DNA of 64,000 bases from Rhodoferax sp. Lineage in GTDB: Bacteria; Pseudomonadota; Gammaproteobacteria; Burkholderiales; Burkholderiaceae_C. The stretch is from positions 434,001 to 498,000 of the forward strand of contig JACKLL010000001.1 of assembly GCA_024235935.1 (NCBI GenBank), read 5' to 3'. Shown in pieces: positions 54,030-63,043 of this stretch (position 1 is its first letter; the number at the start of each line of letters is the position of its first letter). The translations under genes and the position numbers were made by a program. A model generated the notes under the pieces. The model was not told the DNA's origin and made no database searches. It was given only the letters and a program-made list of their open reading frames with translations.

Positions 54030-55628
54030 TCAGGTCTCGGATCCGCCCTGCGCTGCCCCGCCGGCGTCACCGGTTGCGCGGGCGCCCGCAGGCTTGCGCC
54101 GGCGCCGACGCTTGCGGGGGGCTGTCGCATCGGCCTGCGCCCCATCGGCCATCTCGCCGGATGGCGGAGCCGCATCGTCGCTGTCGCGGGCGGACGCTTG
54201 ATCGCCATCCGCTGCCTGCGGCCTGGGCGCGCGCGGCGCGCGGGACCGCTTGCCCTGCTCGAGCCGCTGCTGCTCGACCATGTCGGCGCGCAGGTTGTCG
54301 TTGGCCATGCTGAATTCCTGCCACCAGTCGGCCAGCACCTCCTCCACCTCGCCGACATCGGCGCGCAGGCGCATGAAATCGAAGGCCGCTCGAAAACGCG
54401 GCTGGTCGACCAGGCCAAAGGCCGACGGACCGACACGCTTCTCGAAGCGCGGCTGCATCATCCAGATCTCGCGCATGTCCGAGGCCAGCCGCCCGCCACC
54501 GGAGACATCACCGATGCGCTCGGCAAACACCTGGTCGATCGCCTCCTGAAGCGCTGGAAAGGCGGGCAGGCGCTGCGACGACTCCATGCGCCGGCTCCAG
54601 CCCTTGCGCACGTCGGACCACAGCACGCAGGCCAGCAGAAAGCTCGGGGCCACCGGCTTACCCTCGCCGACGCGGCGGTCGGTGTCCTGCAGCGCCGCCT
54701 TGACGAAGGGCTGTTCGGCCCGCTCGACCACCAGGTCCAGCAGCGGGTAGATGCCCTTGTCCAGGCCCAGCTCCTTGAGCTGCGCAATCGTTGCCAGCGC
54801 ATGGCCGGTCTGCAGCAGCTTGAGCATCTCGTCGAACAGGCGGCTTTGCGGCACGTCGGCCAGCAGCGACTTCATGGCCACCAGCGGCGCGGCCGTGCGC
54901 GGCTCGATCTTGAAGCCGAGGGCCTTGAGCTTGGCGGAGAAGCGGATCGCGCGGATGATGCGCACCGGATCCTCGCGGTAGCGCTGGGCCGGATCGCCGA
55001 TCATGCGCATGACCCGCTTGGCGGAATCCTTGATGCCGCCATGGTAGTCGACCACGACCTGCGTCTCGGGGTCGTAATACATGGCGTTGATCGTGAAGTC
55101 GCGCCGCACGGCATCCTGCTCCTGCGGTCCCCAGACGTTGTCGCGCAGCACCCGGCCGCTGGCATCGACGGCATGCGTCATGCCGGCCAGCTCGCTCTTG
55201 CTGGTGCGCTCGTTGCCCGTCACCTGGCCTGCGGCGGTGTTGTCCAGATAGGCGCGAAAGGTCGACACCTCGATCACCTCGTGCTCACGCCCGCGGCCGA
55301 ACACCACGTGCACGATGCGAAAACGCCGACCGATGATGAAGGCGCGCCGGAACAGCGACTTGACCTGCTCCGGCGTGGCGTTGGTGGCCACGTCGAAATC
55401 CTTGGGCCGCAGTCCGACCAGCAGGTCGCGCACCGCGCCACCGACGATATAGGCCTCGTAGCCGGCCTGCTTGAGTGTGCGCACCACATTGCTGGCGCGT
55501 TCGTCCACCAGGGCCGGGTCTATCTTGTGCTCGCTGACCGGAACGTCGCGCCGCTTGCCGAAATCGGGTTGGGAAGGGGTGCCGGCGGCTTTCTTGCCCA
55601 GCAGCTTGTCGATGAATTTCTTGATCAT
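54030..55628 (-). CDS. pcnB: poly(A) polymerase I
   Basis: This 532-residue protein has the nucleotidyltransferase core AYIVGGAVRDLLVGLRPKDFDVAT and FGRGREHEVIEVSTFRAY, then RRDFTINAMYYDPETQ and RRMESSQRLPAFPAL. The C-terminus is a basic, Arg-rich tail (KRRRRRKPAG) typical of PcnB. It adds poly(A) tails to RNAs. The start is ATG 55628, overlapping the HAD gene stop by ATGA; the longer frame starts inside that gene. Confidence 0.96.
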   Translation of the reverse strand: MIKKFIDKLLGKKAAGTPSQPDFGKRRDVPVSEHKIDPALVDERASNVVRTLKQAGYEAYIVGGAVRDLLVGLRPKDFDVATNATPEQVKSLFRRAFIIGRRFRIVHVVFGRGREHEVIEVSTFRAYLDNTAAGQVTGNERTSKSELAGMTHAVDASGRVLRDNVWGPQEQDAVRRDFTINAMYYDPETQVVVDYHGGIKDSAKRVMRMIGDPAQRYREDPVRIIRAIRFSAKLKALGFKIEPRTAAPLVAMKSLLADVPQSRLFDEMLKLLQTGHALATIAQLKELGLDKGIYPLLDLVVERAEQPFVKAALQDTDRRVGEGKPVAPSFLLACVLWSDVRKGWSRRMESSQRLPAFPALQEAIDQVFAERIGDVSGGGRLASDMREIWMMQPRFEKRVGPSAFGLVDQPRFRAAFDFMRLRADVGEVEEVLADWWQEFSMANDNLRADMVEQQRLEQGKRSRAPRAPRPQAADGDQASARDSDDAAPPSGEMADGAQADATAPRKRRRRRKPAGARATGDAGGAAQGGSET

Positions 55629-56362
55629 GGGGGGTCGGTAAACAGGTCCAGTATGCGCCATCCACGGGTGTGGGCGATTGCCCGCAGACGCGGGTCGGGG
55701 TTGGTGGCCACCGGTACATCGGCACGTTCGAGCAGCGGCAGGTCGTTGGTGGAATCGGAATAGAACGTGACGTGCACGTCGCCGCGTGCCAGCCCTTGCC
55801 GCTGCAGCCACTGGTCGAATCGCACCACCTTGCCTTCGCGCGCCGAAGGCACACCGGCGATGTCACCGGTGATCCAGCCGCTGCCGTCCGGCCGATTGTC
55901 GCGCACCAGCTCCACGGCAATCAGGTCAGGCACGCCGAACGCATCGGCGATCGGGCGGGTCACGAATTCATTGGTGGCCGTGATGATGACCACATGGGCG
56001 TCCTGCGCCTGGTGCTGACGCACCAGTTCCAGAGCCTGCGGGCGAATGGCGGGCTGCACGACCTTGCGCATGAACTCGGCGTGTGCTGCCGCCGCGGCCT
56101 GCGCACCATGCGCCTGCACGGCGGCGGTCGCAAAACGCACGTAGTCGTGGATATCAAGGGTGCCGGCCTGGTATTGCGCAAAGAATTCTTCATTGCGCCG
56201 TGCAAAGGCGACCGGATCGGTCCAGCCGATGGTGGTGGTGAAAACGCCCCATTCGTAGTCGGAGTCGATCGGCAGCAGCGTGTGGTCCAGGTCGAACAAG
56301 GCGACGCGGATGCGGCCGTCTGGACCTGCGGTCTCGGCCTTTCCAGGCATATGCGACGACAT
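55625..56362 (-). CDS. HAD-IB family phosphatase (SerB-like)
   Basis: This 245-residue protein has the HAD motif I ALFDLDHTLLPIDSD, motif II VVIITATNEF, and motif III/IV GKVVRFDQWLQ with YSDSTNDLPLLE. The alpha-helical cap fits the subfamily IB group of phosphoserine phosphatase-like enzymes. The substrate may be phosphoserine, a histidinol phosphate-like compound or another small phosphate. It lies between hda and pcnB with short overlaps. Confidence 0.9.
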   Translation of the reverse strand: MSSHMPGKAETAGPDGRIRVALFDLDHTLLPIDSDYEWGVFTTTIGWTDPVAFARRNEEFFAQYQAGTLDIHDYVRFATAAVQAHGAQAAAAAHAEFMRKVVQPAIRPQALELVRQHQAQDAHVVIITATNEFVTRPIADAFGVPDLIAVELVRDNRPDGSGWITGDIAGVPSAREGKVVRFDQWLQRQGLARGDVHVTFYSDSTNDLPLLERADVPVATNPDPRLRAIAHTRGWRILDLFTDPP

Positions 56363-57048
56363 CAGGATTCGTCCATCATGGCGCGGATCATCGGCACTGT
56401 GATCGCGCGCTTGGTACGCAAGGCATAGGCGTCGATCAGGTCGAGCAGTTCCATCAGGCTGGCCAGGTCGCGGCTGAAGCGGGTGAGCATGAAATCCATC
56501 ACCTCATCGCCCAGGAAGATGCCGCGCTCGTCGGCGGCCTTGCGCAGCACGGCGCGCCGCTCAGGCTCGCTGAGCACCTTGAGGCCGAATACATGGCCCC
56601 AGCCCAGGCGCGTACGCAGGTCGTCACGCAGCAGCAGGCCGGCCGGTGGCTGGTCGCCGGTGGCGATGACGCTGCGCTGGTGCGTCTGGGCGTTGACGAA
56701 CCAGTTGAACGCCGCCTGCTGCTGCACCGCCGTGTACAGGTGCACGTCGTCGATCAGCACGGCCTCCCAGTGCTCGGAGAATGGCTCCGGCTCCGGATCC
56801 TGCGCGTCCATCCAGCCTACACGGGAACCCTGCTCGCGCAAGGCCGCACGCACGGCCTCGAGCAGATGGGTCTTGCCACTGCCGCTGCTACCCCACAGGT
56901 AGGTCGGCACCGGCGAGCGGGGCGTTGCACCGCTGCCCCGGCCCAGCCACAGGGCCAGATGGGCATGGGCCAGGTGGTTCGGCCCCGGAAAGAAGTTCTG
57001 CAGTGTCGGGCCGGTGGTGAGGCCGATGTCAAGCGCGATCTGCTTCAT
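56362..57048 (-). CDS. hda: DnaA regulatory inactivator Hda
   Basis: This 228-residue AAA+ protein has an N-terminal clamp-binding-like QIALDIGL motif, Walker A LWGSSGSGKTHLL, Walker B VLIDDVHLY and sensor regions (RSVIATGDQPP, DDLRTRLGWGHVF). It is a DnaA domain III homologue without a DNA-binding domain. Hda with the sliding clamp stimulates ATP hydrolysis by DnaA after initiation. ATG 57048 overlaps the AI-2E gene stop by ATGA. Confidence 0.93.
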   Translation of the reverse strand: MKQIALDIGLTTGPTLQNFFPGPNHLAHAHLALWLGRGSGATPRSPVPTYLWGSSGSGKTHLLEAVRAALREQGSRVGWMDAQDPEPEPFSEHWEAVLIDDVHLYTAVQQQAAFNWFVNAQTHQRSVIATGDQPPAGLLLRDDLRTRLGWGHVFGLKVLSEPERRAVLRKAADERGIFLGDEVMDFMLTRFSRDLASLMELLDLIDAYALRTKRAITVPMIRAMMDES

Positions 57049-58139
57049 GCCGAATCGACGCCCTTGTACAGGTTGCTCTCCAGATAGGTACGCCAGGCAC
57101 GCCGGATCGCCACCAGCAGCACCGCGCTGGCCGGCAAGGCGATCAGGACGCCGACGAATCCGAGCAACTGCCCGAAGGCCAGCAAGGCGAAGATCACCGC
57201 CAGCGGGTGCAGGCCGATGCGCTCGCCGAGCAGACGTGGCGTCAGGTACATGCTCTCGATCAACTGCCCCAACCCGTAGACCACGGCCACCATCAGGATC
57301 GCCTTGCCCGGCCCGGCATTGGCCGAGAACTCCAGCACACCGGCCAGTGTGGCCATGATCAGGCCCAGGCCAAAGCCCAGGTAAGGCACGAAAACCGCCA
57401 GGCCGGTGAAGATGCCGATCGGCATCGCCAGGTCCAGCCCGAACGCCGCCAGTCCGATGCTGTAGAACGCCGCCAGGATCAGCATCACCAGCAGTTGCCC
57501 GCGCAGGTACTGGCCCAGCACCAGGTCGGCCTCGGTCGTGAAACTGTCGAAAGTGCCGCGCGCACGGGGCGGAACCAGTTGCTGGAACGATGCGACGAAG
57601 CGGTCCCAGTCCATCAGCAGGTAGAACAGCGCCACGGGCACCAGCACCGCGTTGCCGATGATCGCGAACGCCACACTGCCGCCGAGCTTGAGCGAGGCCA
57701 TCATGCGCGTGAAGGCGTCTTCGAAATTGGCGTTCAGGTATTTCAGCACGAAGGCCTTGATGTTGGCCACGTCCAGCGACAGGCTCACGTTGAAGCGCTC
57801 GAGCAGCGGCTTGATGACGGCATTGGCGCGGTCGAACAGCACTGGCACCTGGTCGCGCATCAGCGGCAGCTCCTTGGCCAGAATGGGCACGATCAGCAGC
57901 GCCACACCCAGCAGCACGACAAACAACAGGAACTGCACCAGCAGCACGGCCAGCACCCGCGGCAGTCTGCCGCCGCGCTTGCGGTCGAGGCGGTTCACCA
58001 GCGGTGTGAGTGCATACGCGAACACGGCCGACACGACAAAAGGGGTCAGAACCGGTCCGAGCAGCCACAGACAGAAGATGACGAACGCAGCAATCGCACC
58101 CCAGGCGGCGGCGGACTTCTGTGCGGGGGTAAATTGCAT
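57045..58139 (-). CDS. AI-2E family transporter (PerM/YhhT-like)
   Basis: This 364-residue membrane protein has about eight membrane segments. It starts WGAIAAFVIFCLWLLGPVLTPFVVSAVFAYALTPLVNRL, and the family core is AVFVPYLGFGLGLIMATLAGVLEF and LTPRLLGERIGLHPLAVIFALLAFGQLLGFVGVL. Family members export signals or act as antiporters; the substrate is unknown. ATG 58139 is used; a 12-codon extension is possible. It is divergent from purM and just upstream of hda, the usual beta-proteobacterial order. Confidence 0.92.
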   Translation of the reverse strand: MQFTPAQKSAAAWGAIAAFVIFCLWLLGPVLTPFVVSAVFAYALTPLVNRLDRKRGGRLPRVLAVLLVQFLLFVVLLGVALLIVPILAKELPLMRDQVPVLFDRANAVIKPLLERFNVSLSLDVANIKAFVLKYLNANFEDAFTRMMASLKLGGSVAFAIIGNAVLVPVALFYLLMDWDRFVASFQQLVPPRARGTFDSFTTEADLVLGQYLRGQLLVMLILAAFYSIGLAAFGLDLAMPIGIFTGLAVFVPYLGFGLGLIMATLAGVLEFSANAGPGKAILMVAVVYGLGQLIESMYLTPRLLGERIGLHPLAVIFALLAFGQLLGFVGVLIALPASAVLLVAIRRAWRTYLESNLYKGVDSA

Positions 58140-58241
58140 ATGGCGGGATGGGGCGAACCCGTAGAATCTGGGCAAATTCTATCGGGGTCCGCTGCGGCCC
58201 CTTGTTGCCGCCCCTGCCCCGGCAGACCCATCACGAGCGCC

Positions 58242-59309
58242 ATGACCACTGCAAGCCCCTCTTCCGCCCTGTCCTACAAGGATGCCGGTGTCGACATCGA
58301 TGCCGGAGATGCCCTGGTCGAACGCATCAAACCCCTGGCGCGCAAGACGATGCGCGATGGCGTGCTGGCCGGCATCGGCGGTTTCGGCGCCTTGTTCGAG
58401 GTGCCCAAGCGCTACCGCGAACCGGTGCTGGTCAGCGGTACCGACGGCGTCGGCACCAAGCTCAAGCTCGCGTTCGAATGGAACATGCACGACACGGTCG
58501 GCATCGACCTGGTCGCCATGAGCGTCAATGACGTGCTGGTCCAGGGCGCGGAGCCCCTGTTCTTTCTTGACTACTTTGCCTGCGGCAAGCTCGACGTGGA
58601 CACCGCTGCCACCGTGGTCGGCGGCATTGCCAAGGGCTGCGAGCTCTCGGGTTGCGCGCTGATCGGTGGCGAAACCGCCGAAATGCCGGGCATGTACCCG
58701 GCGGGCGAATACGACCTGGCCGGATTTGCCGTCGGCGTGGTGGAAAAGTCAGCCATCCTGACCGGCAAGGACGTCAGCCCGGGCGACGTGGTGCTGGGCC
58801 TGTCCAGCAGCGGCGTGCATTCCAACGGTTTCAGCCTGGTGCGCAAATGCATCGACCGCGTGGCCGGCACTGGCGCCGACCGCGACGACAGCCGGTTGCC
58901 GCAGCAACTCGACGGGCAGGCTTTCCGGACCGCACTGATGGCGCCGACCCGTCTGTACGTGAAACCCGTGCTGGCCGCCATGGCCGCACACCCGATCAAG
59001 GCGCTGGCCCACATCACCGGCGGCGGCCTGCTGGAGAACATTCCGCGCGTACTGCCCGAAGGCACGGCGGCGCACCTGACCAAGGGCAGCTGGCCACGTT
59101 CGGAGCTTTTTGCCTGGCTGCAGCAGACCGCGGCCATCAGCGACCACGAGATGAACCGGACCTTCAACAATGGCATCGGCATGGTCGTGGTGGTGGATGC
59201 CGCACACGCCGAAGCAACCGCGCAGACCCTGCGTGCCGCCGGTGAGTCGGTGCATCGCATCGGTGTGATCGCGCCCATCGGCGCTGGCGCCGCCGTCGAA
59301 CTGGTCTGA
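58242..59309 (+). CDS. purM: phosphoribosylformylglycinamidine cyclo-ligase
   Basis: This 355-residue protein starts LSYKDAGVDIDAGDALVERIK and shows LVSGTDGVGTKLKLAFEW, VNDVLVQGAEPLFFLDYFACG, ALIGGETAEMPGMY and LGLSSSGVHSNGFSLVRK. It makes aminoimidazole ribotide (AIR) in purine synthesis. Full length. It is divergent from the AI-2E permease gene, with 102 bp between starts that must hold both promoters. Confidence 0.98.
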   Translation: MTTASPSSALSYKDAGVDIDAGDALVERIKPLARKTMRDGVLAGIGGFGALFEVPKRYREPVLVSGTDGVGTKLKLAFEWNMHDTVGIDLVAMSVNDVLVQGAEPLFFLDYFACGKLDVDTAATVVGGIAKGCELSGCALIGGETAEMPGMYPAGEYDLAGFAVGVVEKSAILTGKDVSPGDVVLGLSSSGVHSNGFSLVRKCIDRVAGTGADRDDSRLPQQLDGQAFRTALMAPTRLYVKPVLAAMAAHPIKALAHITGGGLLENIPRVLPEGTAAHLTKGSWPRSELFAWLQQTAAISDHEMNRTFNNGIGMVVVVDAAHAEATAQTLRAAGESVHRIGVIAPIGAGAAVELV

Positions 59310-59389
59310 ATCGGCTGCGCGTGTGCGCGGCAGGCCGGGACCCGTCGGCCCCTGGCGACTAGCGCAATGGCCGCCGCACGCGCCAGCTG

Positions 59390-60244
59390 CTAAGCGCTGG
59401 GCGCGCGCCGCAGTTCGGCCACCCGGTGGCTGATGGCGTCGATGTCCAGGCCCTCCTCGACGTTGGCCAGGTAGGTCTCCAGGTCCTGCACGGCCTGTGC
59501 GCTGTGGCCCAGTTCGGCATGGGCCAGGCCACGGTCGCGAAACTCGGACCAGGCCTGCGGCAACAGGATCAACAAACGGTCCTGCACCGCGACCATGCGG
59601 CCCCAGTCCTCCTGCGCGCGGTGAATCTCCTTGAGGTTGCGCAACATGCGCGCCACGATCTCGCGCGGCGGCGAGGCCTGCAGGTACAGCCCCAGCGGCA
59701 CCTCGAACTCGTCGATGAGGCCGCTTTGCCTGCGATAGGGTTCGAGCCGCTCGGCCAGTTGCTCACGGCTCAGCGACTGCCCGTCGAGCGGGTCGATCAC
59801 GACCTGCCCCTTGGGCAGGTTCACCTTGACCATGAAGTGCCCGGGAAACCCCACCCCACGCGCCGACAGGCCCATACCCTGCGCAAGTTCCAGCCACAGC
59901 ACCGCAGCCGAGATCGGAATCGCACAGCGGGTGCGCAGCACCACGTTCAGGTAACTGTTGTCCGGATCGTAGTAGTTGTTGACGTTGGCCCGGAAACTCA
60001 GGTCCCGGAAAAAAAACTGGTTGACGGCGCGCAATTTGAGCAATGGCACGGCATCGGCCGGCACCCGGCGCTTGAGCCGTGCCAGCAGCTGGTCCATCTC
60101 GCCGAGCACCTGCTGCACGTCGAGATCGGGATATTCGTCCTGGGCCAGGCTGACAGCGGCCTCGAGCAGCGGAAATTCGGCGTCACTCTGCACCAGGGAC
60201 GCAAAGTACTCCAGCGGTGTCGGGACTGAGTAGGACAGTTGCAT
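59390..60244 (-). CDS. SirB1-family transglutaminase-like protein with TPR-like tail
   Basis: This 284-residue protein has a transglutaminase-like core: VLRTRCAIPISAAVLWLELA with Cys, GHFMVKVN with His and VVIDPLDGQ with Asp. The C-terminal part (GRMVAVQDRLLILLPQAWSEFRDRGLAHAELGHSAQAV) looks like a TPR. It matches SirB1/YchA-like proteins, whose function is unknown. ATG 60244 has AGGAG upstream; the longer frame adds 58 unsupported residues. Confidence 0.88.
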   Translation of the reverse strand: MQLSYSVPTPLEYFASLVQSDAEFPLLEAAVSLAQDEYPDLDVQQVLGEMDQLLARLKRRVPADAVPLLKLRAVNQFFFRDLSFRANVNNYYDPDNSYLNVVLRTRCAIPISAAVLWLELAQGMGLSARGVGFPGHFMVKVNLPKGQVVIDPLDGQSLSREQLAERLEPYRRQSGLIDEFEVPLGLYLQASPPREIVARMLRNLKEIHRAQEDWGRMVAVQDRLLILLPQAWSEFRDRGLAHAELGHSAQAVQDLETYLANVEEGLDIDAISHRVAELRRAPSA

Positions 60245-60375
60245 CGTGCGGGTCTCCTGGTTCGCTGCATGGCGCCCATGCGCGTCAGCCTGATGGCATT
60301 TTGACCCCGAACTGCAAGGCTGCCAAATCAGCACGCCATGCCTGAACGTCGGGGCGGGGCATACGCGCGTCCGGT

Positions 60376-61941
60376 TCAGGCGCGCATGAATTGGCGCAGC
60401 TTGAGTCCCGCACCCCACAGGGCCAGGAAATAGATCGCCGCCGACGCCGCCAGCACCATGGCCAGCATGCCGATGCGCTGCAGGTCATGCACGGCCGGGC
60501 CGATCCAGGGCAGCGTCCGCGCGGTCCAGATCAGAAAGATCGCCAGCAGGGCGGTGGCCGCGATCACCTGGAAGAAGAACATCGACCAGCCCGCCGATGG
60601 CGTGTAGCGACCGCGCCGGATCAGGCCCCACAACAGGGCGCCGGCATTGACCAGGGCACCCAGACCGATGGCCAAGGTCAGACCGGCCTGGGCAAACAGC
60701 GGCACCAGCACCAGGTTGAACAACTGGGTCACGATCAGCACCATGACCGCGATGCGCACCGGCGTGCGGATGTCCTGGCTGGCGTAAAAGCCAGGCGCCA
60801 GCACCTTGATCGCCACGATGCCGATCAGGCCGGCGCCGTAACCCATCAGGGCCCGCGTCGTCTGCTGCACGTCTTGCACCGAGAACGCGCCGCGGTGGTA
60901 CAGCGTGGCCACCAGGGGCTCGGAAAAAACCAGCAGGGCCACCGTGCAGGGCAAGGCCAGCAGCACCACCAGCCGCAGCCCCCAGTCGAGCATTTCGGAA
61001 TAGCGCTGCGTGTCCTTGGCGGCATTGGCCGCAACCAGCTGCGGTGTCAGCACGACGCCCAGCGCCACGCCCAGCATCGCCGTCGGGAACTCCATCAGGC
61101 GTTCGGCATAACTCATCCAGCTCACGCTGCCCGGTGTCAGGTGCGAGGCAATCTGCAGGTTGATGATGGCCGACAGATGCGCCACGCCCACACCCAGCAG
61201 CGCCGGCCCCATCAGCGTGGCAATGCGCCGGGTTCCGGGGTCGGCCCAGGCCGTACGGATCGCGCTCCAGCGCCACTGCACATGCGGCAGCAGGCCCATG
61301 CGGCGCAAGGCCACGGCCTGCAGGCCCAGTTGCAGCACACCGCCGCCCATGACTCCGATCACCAGTGCGTAGATGGGCTCGATGCCGATCCGCGCGAACC
61401 AGGGCGCAGCGAACCAGATCGCGGCGATCATGGCCACATTGAGCAACACCGGGGTGAAGGCCGGTATGGCGAACTTGCGCCAGGTATTGAGAATGCCGGC
61501 GCCCAGCGCCACCAAGGACATGAAGCCGATGTAGGGAAACATCCAGCGCGACATCACGACCGCCGCCTCAAAGCCGCGCGGATCCTGCTCCAGGCCGCTG
61601 GCCATGACCCAGACCAGCACCGGCGCCGCGATGACGCCGGCAATACATGTCAGCGCCAGCACGGCACTGAGAATCGTCGCCACCCGGTCGATCAGCAAAC
61701 GGGTCGCCGCCTCGCCCTGTTCGCCCTTGGTCGCACCCAGTACCGGCACGAAAGCCTGGCTGAAGGCCCCTTCGCCGAACAGGCGGCGGAACATGTTGGG
61801 CAGGCGGAATGCGACATTGAACGCGTCTGTCATGGCGCTGGCGCCGAACACCGAGGCCATCAGCAAGTCGCGCACCATGCCCGTGACGCGTGAGGCCAGG
61901 GTCAGCAGGGATACGGTCGAGGCAGCTTTGAAAAGGCTCAC
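60376..61941 (-). CDS. murJ: lipid II flippase MurJ
   Basis: This protein of about 521 residues has some 14 membrane segments. It begins SLFKAASTVSLLTLASRVTGMVRDLLMASVFGAS and has FRLPNMFRRLFGEGAFSQAFVPVLG, GLLPHVQWRW-like loops and charged residues in the core cavity. It flips lipid II across the inner membrane. GTG 61941 gives the usual family start; the upstream ATG at 61974 is the alternative. It is divergent from rpsT, as in many proteobacteria. Confidence 0.95.
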   Translation of the reverse strand: MSLFKAASTVSLLTLASRVTGMVRDLLMASVFGASAMTDAFNVAFRLPNMFRRLFGEGAFSQAFVPVLGATKGEQGEAATRLLIDRVATILSAVLALTCIAGVIAAPVLVWVMASGLEQDPRGFEAAVVMSRWMFPYIGFMSLVALGAGILNTWRKFAIPAFTPVLLNVAMIAAIWFAAPWFARIGIEPIYALVIGVMGGGVLQLGLQAVALRRMGLLPHVQWRWSAIRTAWADPGTRRIATLMGPALLGVGVAHLSAIINLQIASHLTPGSVSWMSYAERLMEFPTAMLGVALGVVLTPQLVAANAAKDTQRYSEMLDWGLRLVVLLALPCTVALLVFSEPLVATLYHRGAFSVQDVQQTTRALMGYGAGLIGIVAIKVLAPGFYASQDIRTPVRIAVMVLIVTQLFNLVLVPLFAQAGLTLAIGLGALVNAGALLWGLIRRGRYTPSAGWSMFFFQVIAATALLAIFLIWTARTLPWIGPAVHDLQRIGMLAMVLAASAAIYFLALWGAGLKLRQFMRA

Positions 61942-61997
61942 GGCAGCGAGTGTAGCCGGCGCAGCGCACCCCATAGAGGCAAAACTGCTTCAAATGC

Positions 61998-62003
61998 TAC
62001 AAT
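61998..62003 (+). promoter_or_regulatory. -10 box TACAAT of rpsT (predicted)
   Basis: TACAAT lies 46 bp before the rpsT ATG, followed by a GC-rich discriminator CGCGGGC as is usual at stringently controlled ribosomal promoters. No good -35 hexamer is seen at the standard spacing. Confidence 0.45.
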
Positions 62004-62048
62004 CGCGGGCTTTGCTGGCAACATCCTCAGACACAAGGAAACACAACC

Positions 62049-62360
62049 ATGGCATCTACCAAACCCAAGAAAAAGAACCCGCGCCTGGCGTCGGGCCGCA
62101 AACGCGTCCGCCAGGACGTCAAGATCAACGCCGCCAACACGTCGCTGCGCTCGCAGTACCGCAGCGCGGTGAAGAATGTCGAGAAGGCCGTTGTGGCCGG
62201 CGACAAGACCAAGGCCACCGAGCTGTTCGCGAAGATGCAGGCCGTCGTCGACTCCGTTGCCGACAAGGGCATCTTTCACAAGAACAAGGCCGCACGCGAC
62301 AAGAGTCGCCTGTCGACCAAGGTCAAGGCACTGGCGCTCGCCGCCCCTGCCGCAGCCTGA
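62049..62360 (+). CDS. rpsT: 30S ribosomal protein S20
   Basis: This 103-residue basic protein starts MASTKPKKKNPRLASGRKRVRQ, with SLRSQYRSAVKNVEKAVV and VADKGIFHKNKAARDKSRLS, the S20 helical pattern. S20 binds 16S rRNA early in 30S assembly. It is a single-gene unit upstream of a strong terminator. AAGGAA lies about 9 bp upstream. Confidence 0.98.
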   Translation: MASTKPKKKNPRLASGRKRVRQDVKINAANTSLRSQYRSAVKNVEKAVVAGDKTKATELFAKMQAVVDSVADKGIFHKNKAARDKSRLSTKVKALALAAPAAA

Positions 62361-62486
62361 ACCCCGGACTGACCCACTCAGACCGATCGCACGGAAACCT
62401 GCACGGGTCGGACCGGGGTCATCACCCCGCCGACAACACCAGTTCAGGTTTCTGCCGTTTGTAACGGGTGCGCTGCCAGCAAAAGC

Positions 62487-62514
62487 GAAAAAACCGCCTC
62501 AGGGCGGTTTTTTT
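62487..62514. terminator. bidirectional rho-independent terminator between rpsT and the DUF3579 gene
   Basis: GCGAAAAAACCGCC - TCAG - GGCGGTTTTTTT. T runs lie on both sides, so it works for both convergent genes. Its right arm is also the last codons and stop of the DUF3579 gene (stop at 62499-62501). Confidence 0.9.
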
Positions 62515-62846
62515 GTGCCCGGCGCGGACGTTGCCGACTTTTGTCGCGAAACCGATCGCCCCACTTCGACCTGCAGCTGGTTGTCGCGCGCAAAATTGAC
62601 GCAGAAATCCCAGGCCATCACATCGTGCTCGCGCAGATCGCGGTGCACCACCACGCATTTGATGCCATTGCGCACCACGGGGTGGCACCAGGGGGAATAT
62701 CCCAGATGGCTGCCCGGCTGCGGACCGCCGGGCCGGAACTGGCTCATGACACCCGTCAGGCGCTCGGACCAGTCAGACGGTCGGAACTGCCTGCCGTCGA
62801 TGGTCATGCCCACGATCAGGAATTCATTGGCGTCGAGGGGTTGCAT
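62499..62846 (-). CDS. DUF3579 domain protein
   Basis: This 115-residue cytoplasmic-looking protein starts MQPLDANEFLIVGMTIDG, with RPSDWSERLTGVMSQFRPGG, HLGYSPWCHPVVRNGIKCVVVH and LREHDVMAWDFCVNFARDNQLQ. That is the DUF3579 family conserved in Burkholderiales between rpsT and argD. The function is not known. Its end runs into the shared terminator (tail GTKKPP). The ATG at 62846 has no clear ribosome-binding site. Confidence 0.88.
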   Translation of the reverse strand: MQPLDANEFLIVGMTIDGRQFRPSDWSERLTGVMSQFRPGGPQPGSHLGYSPWCHPVVRNGIKCVVVHRDLREHDVMAWDFCVNFARDNQLQVEVGRSVSRQKSATSAPGTKKPP

Positions 62847-63043
62847 CGGAAAATCGGAAGAAAAGGCGCGCAATGATAGCGCCACCACTCTAACAGGCTG
62901 CGGGACCCTCCCGGGGCCATCGGGTACGGTCATGGACCATCGCGCATCACCGTGATGCGGAACTTGCAGTAATCGTGCCATTTCATGGCCATAGAATGGT
63001 GGAACAACGGCCCGATGGGCCGCTTTGCTTTGAACGGAACACC

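Noticed and set aside
53546..54436. A long (296-residue) FolK with an N-terminal extension
   Set aside because: The extension is antisense/out-of-frame pcnB sequence; the ATG at 54016 gives the normal 156-residue FolK.
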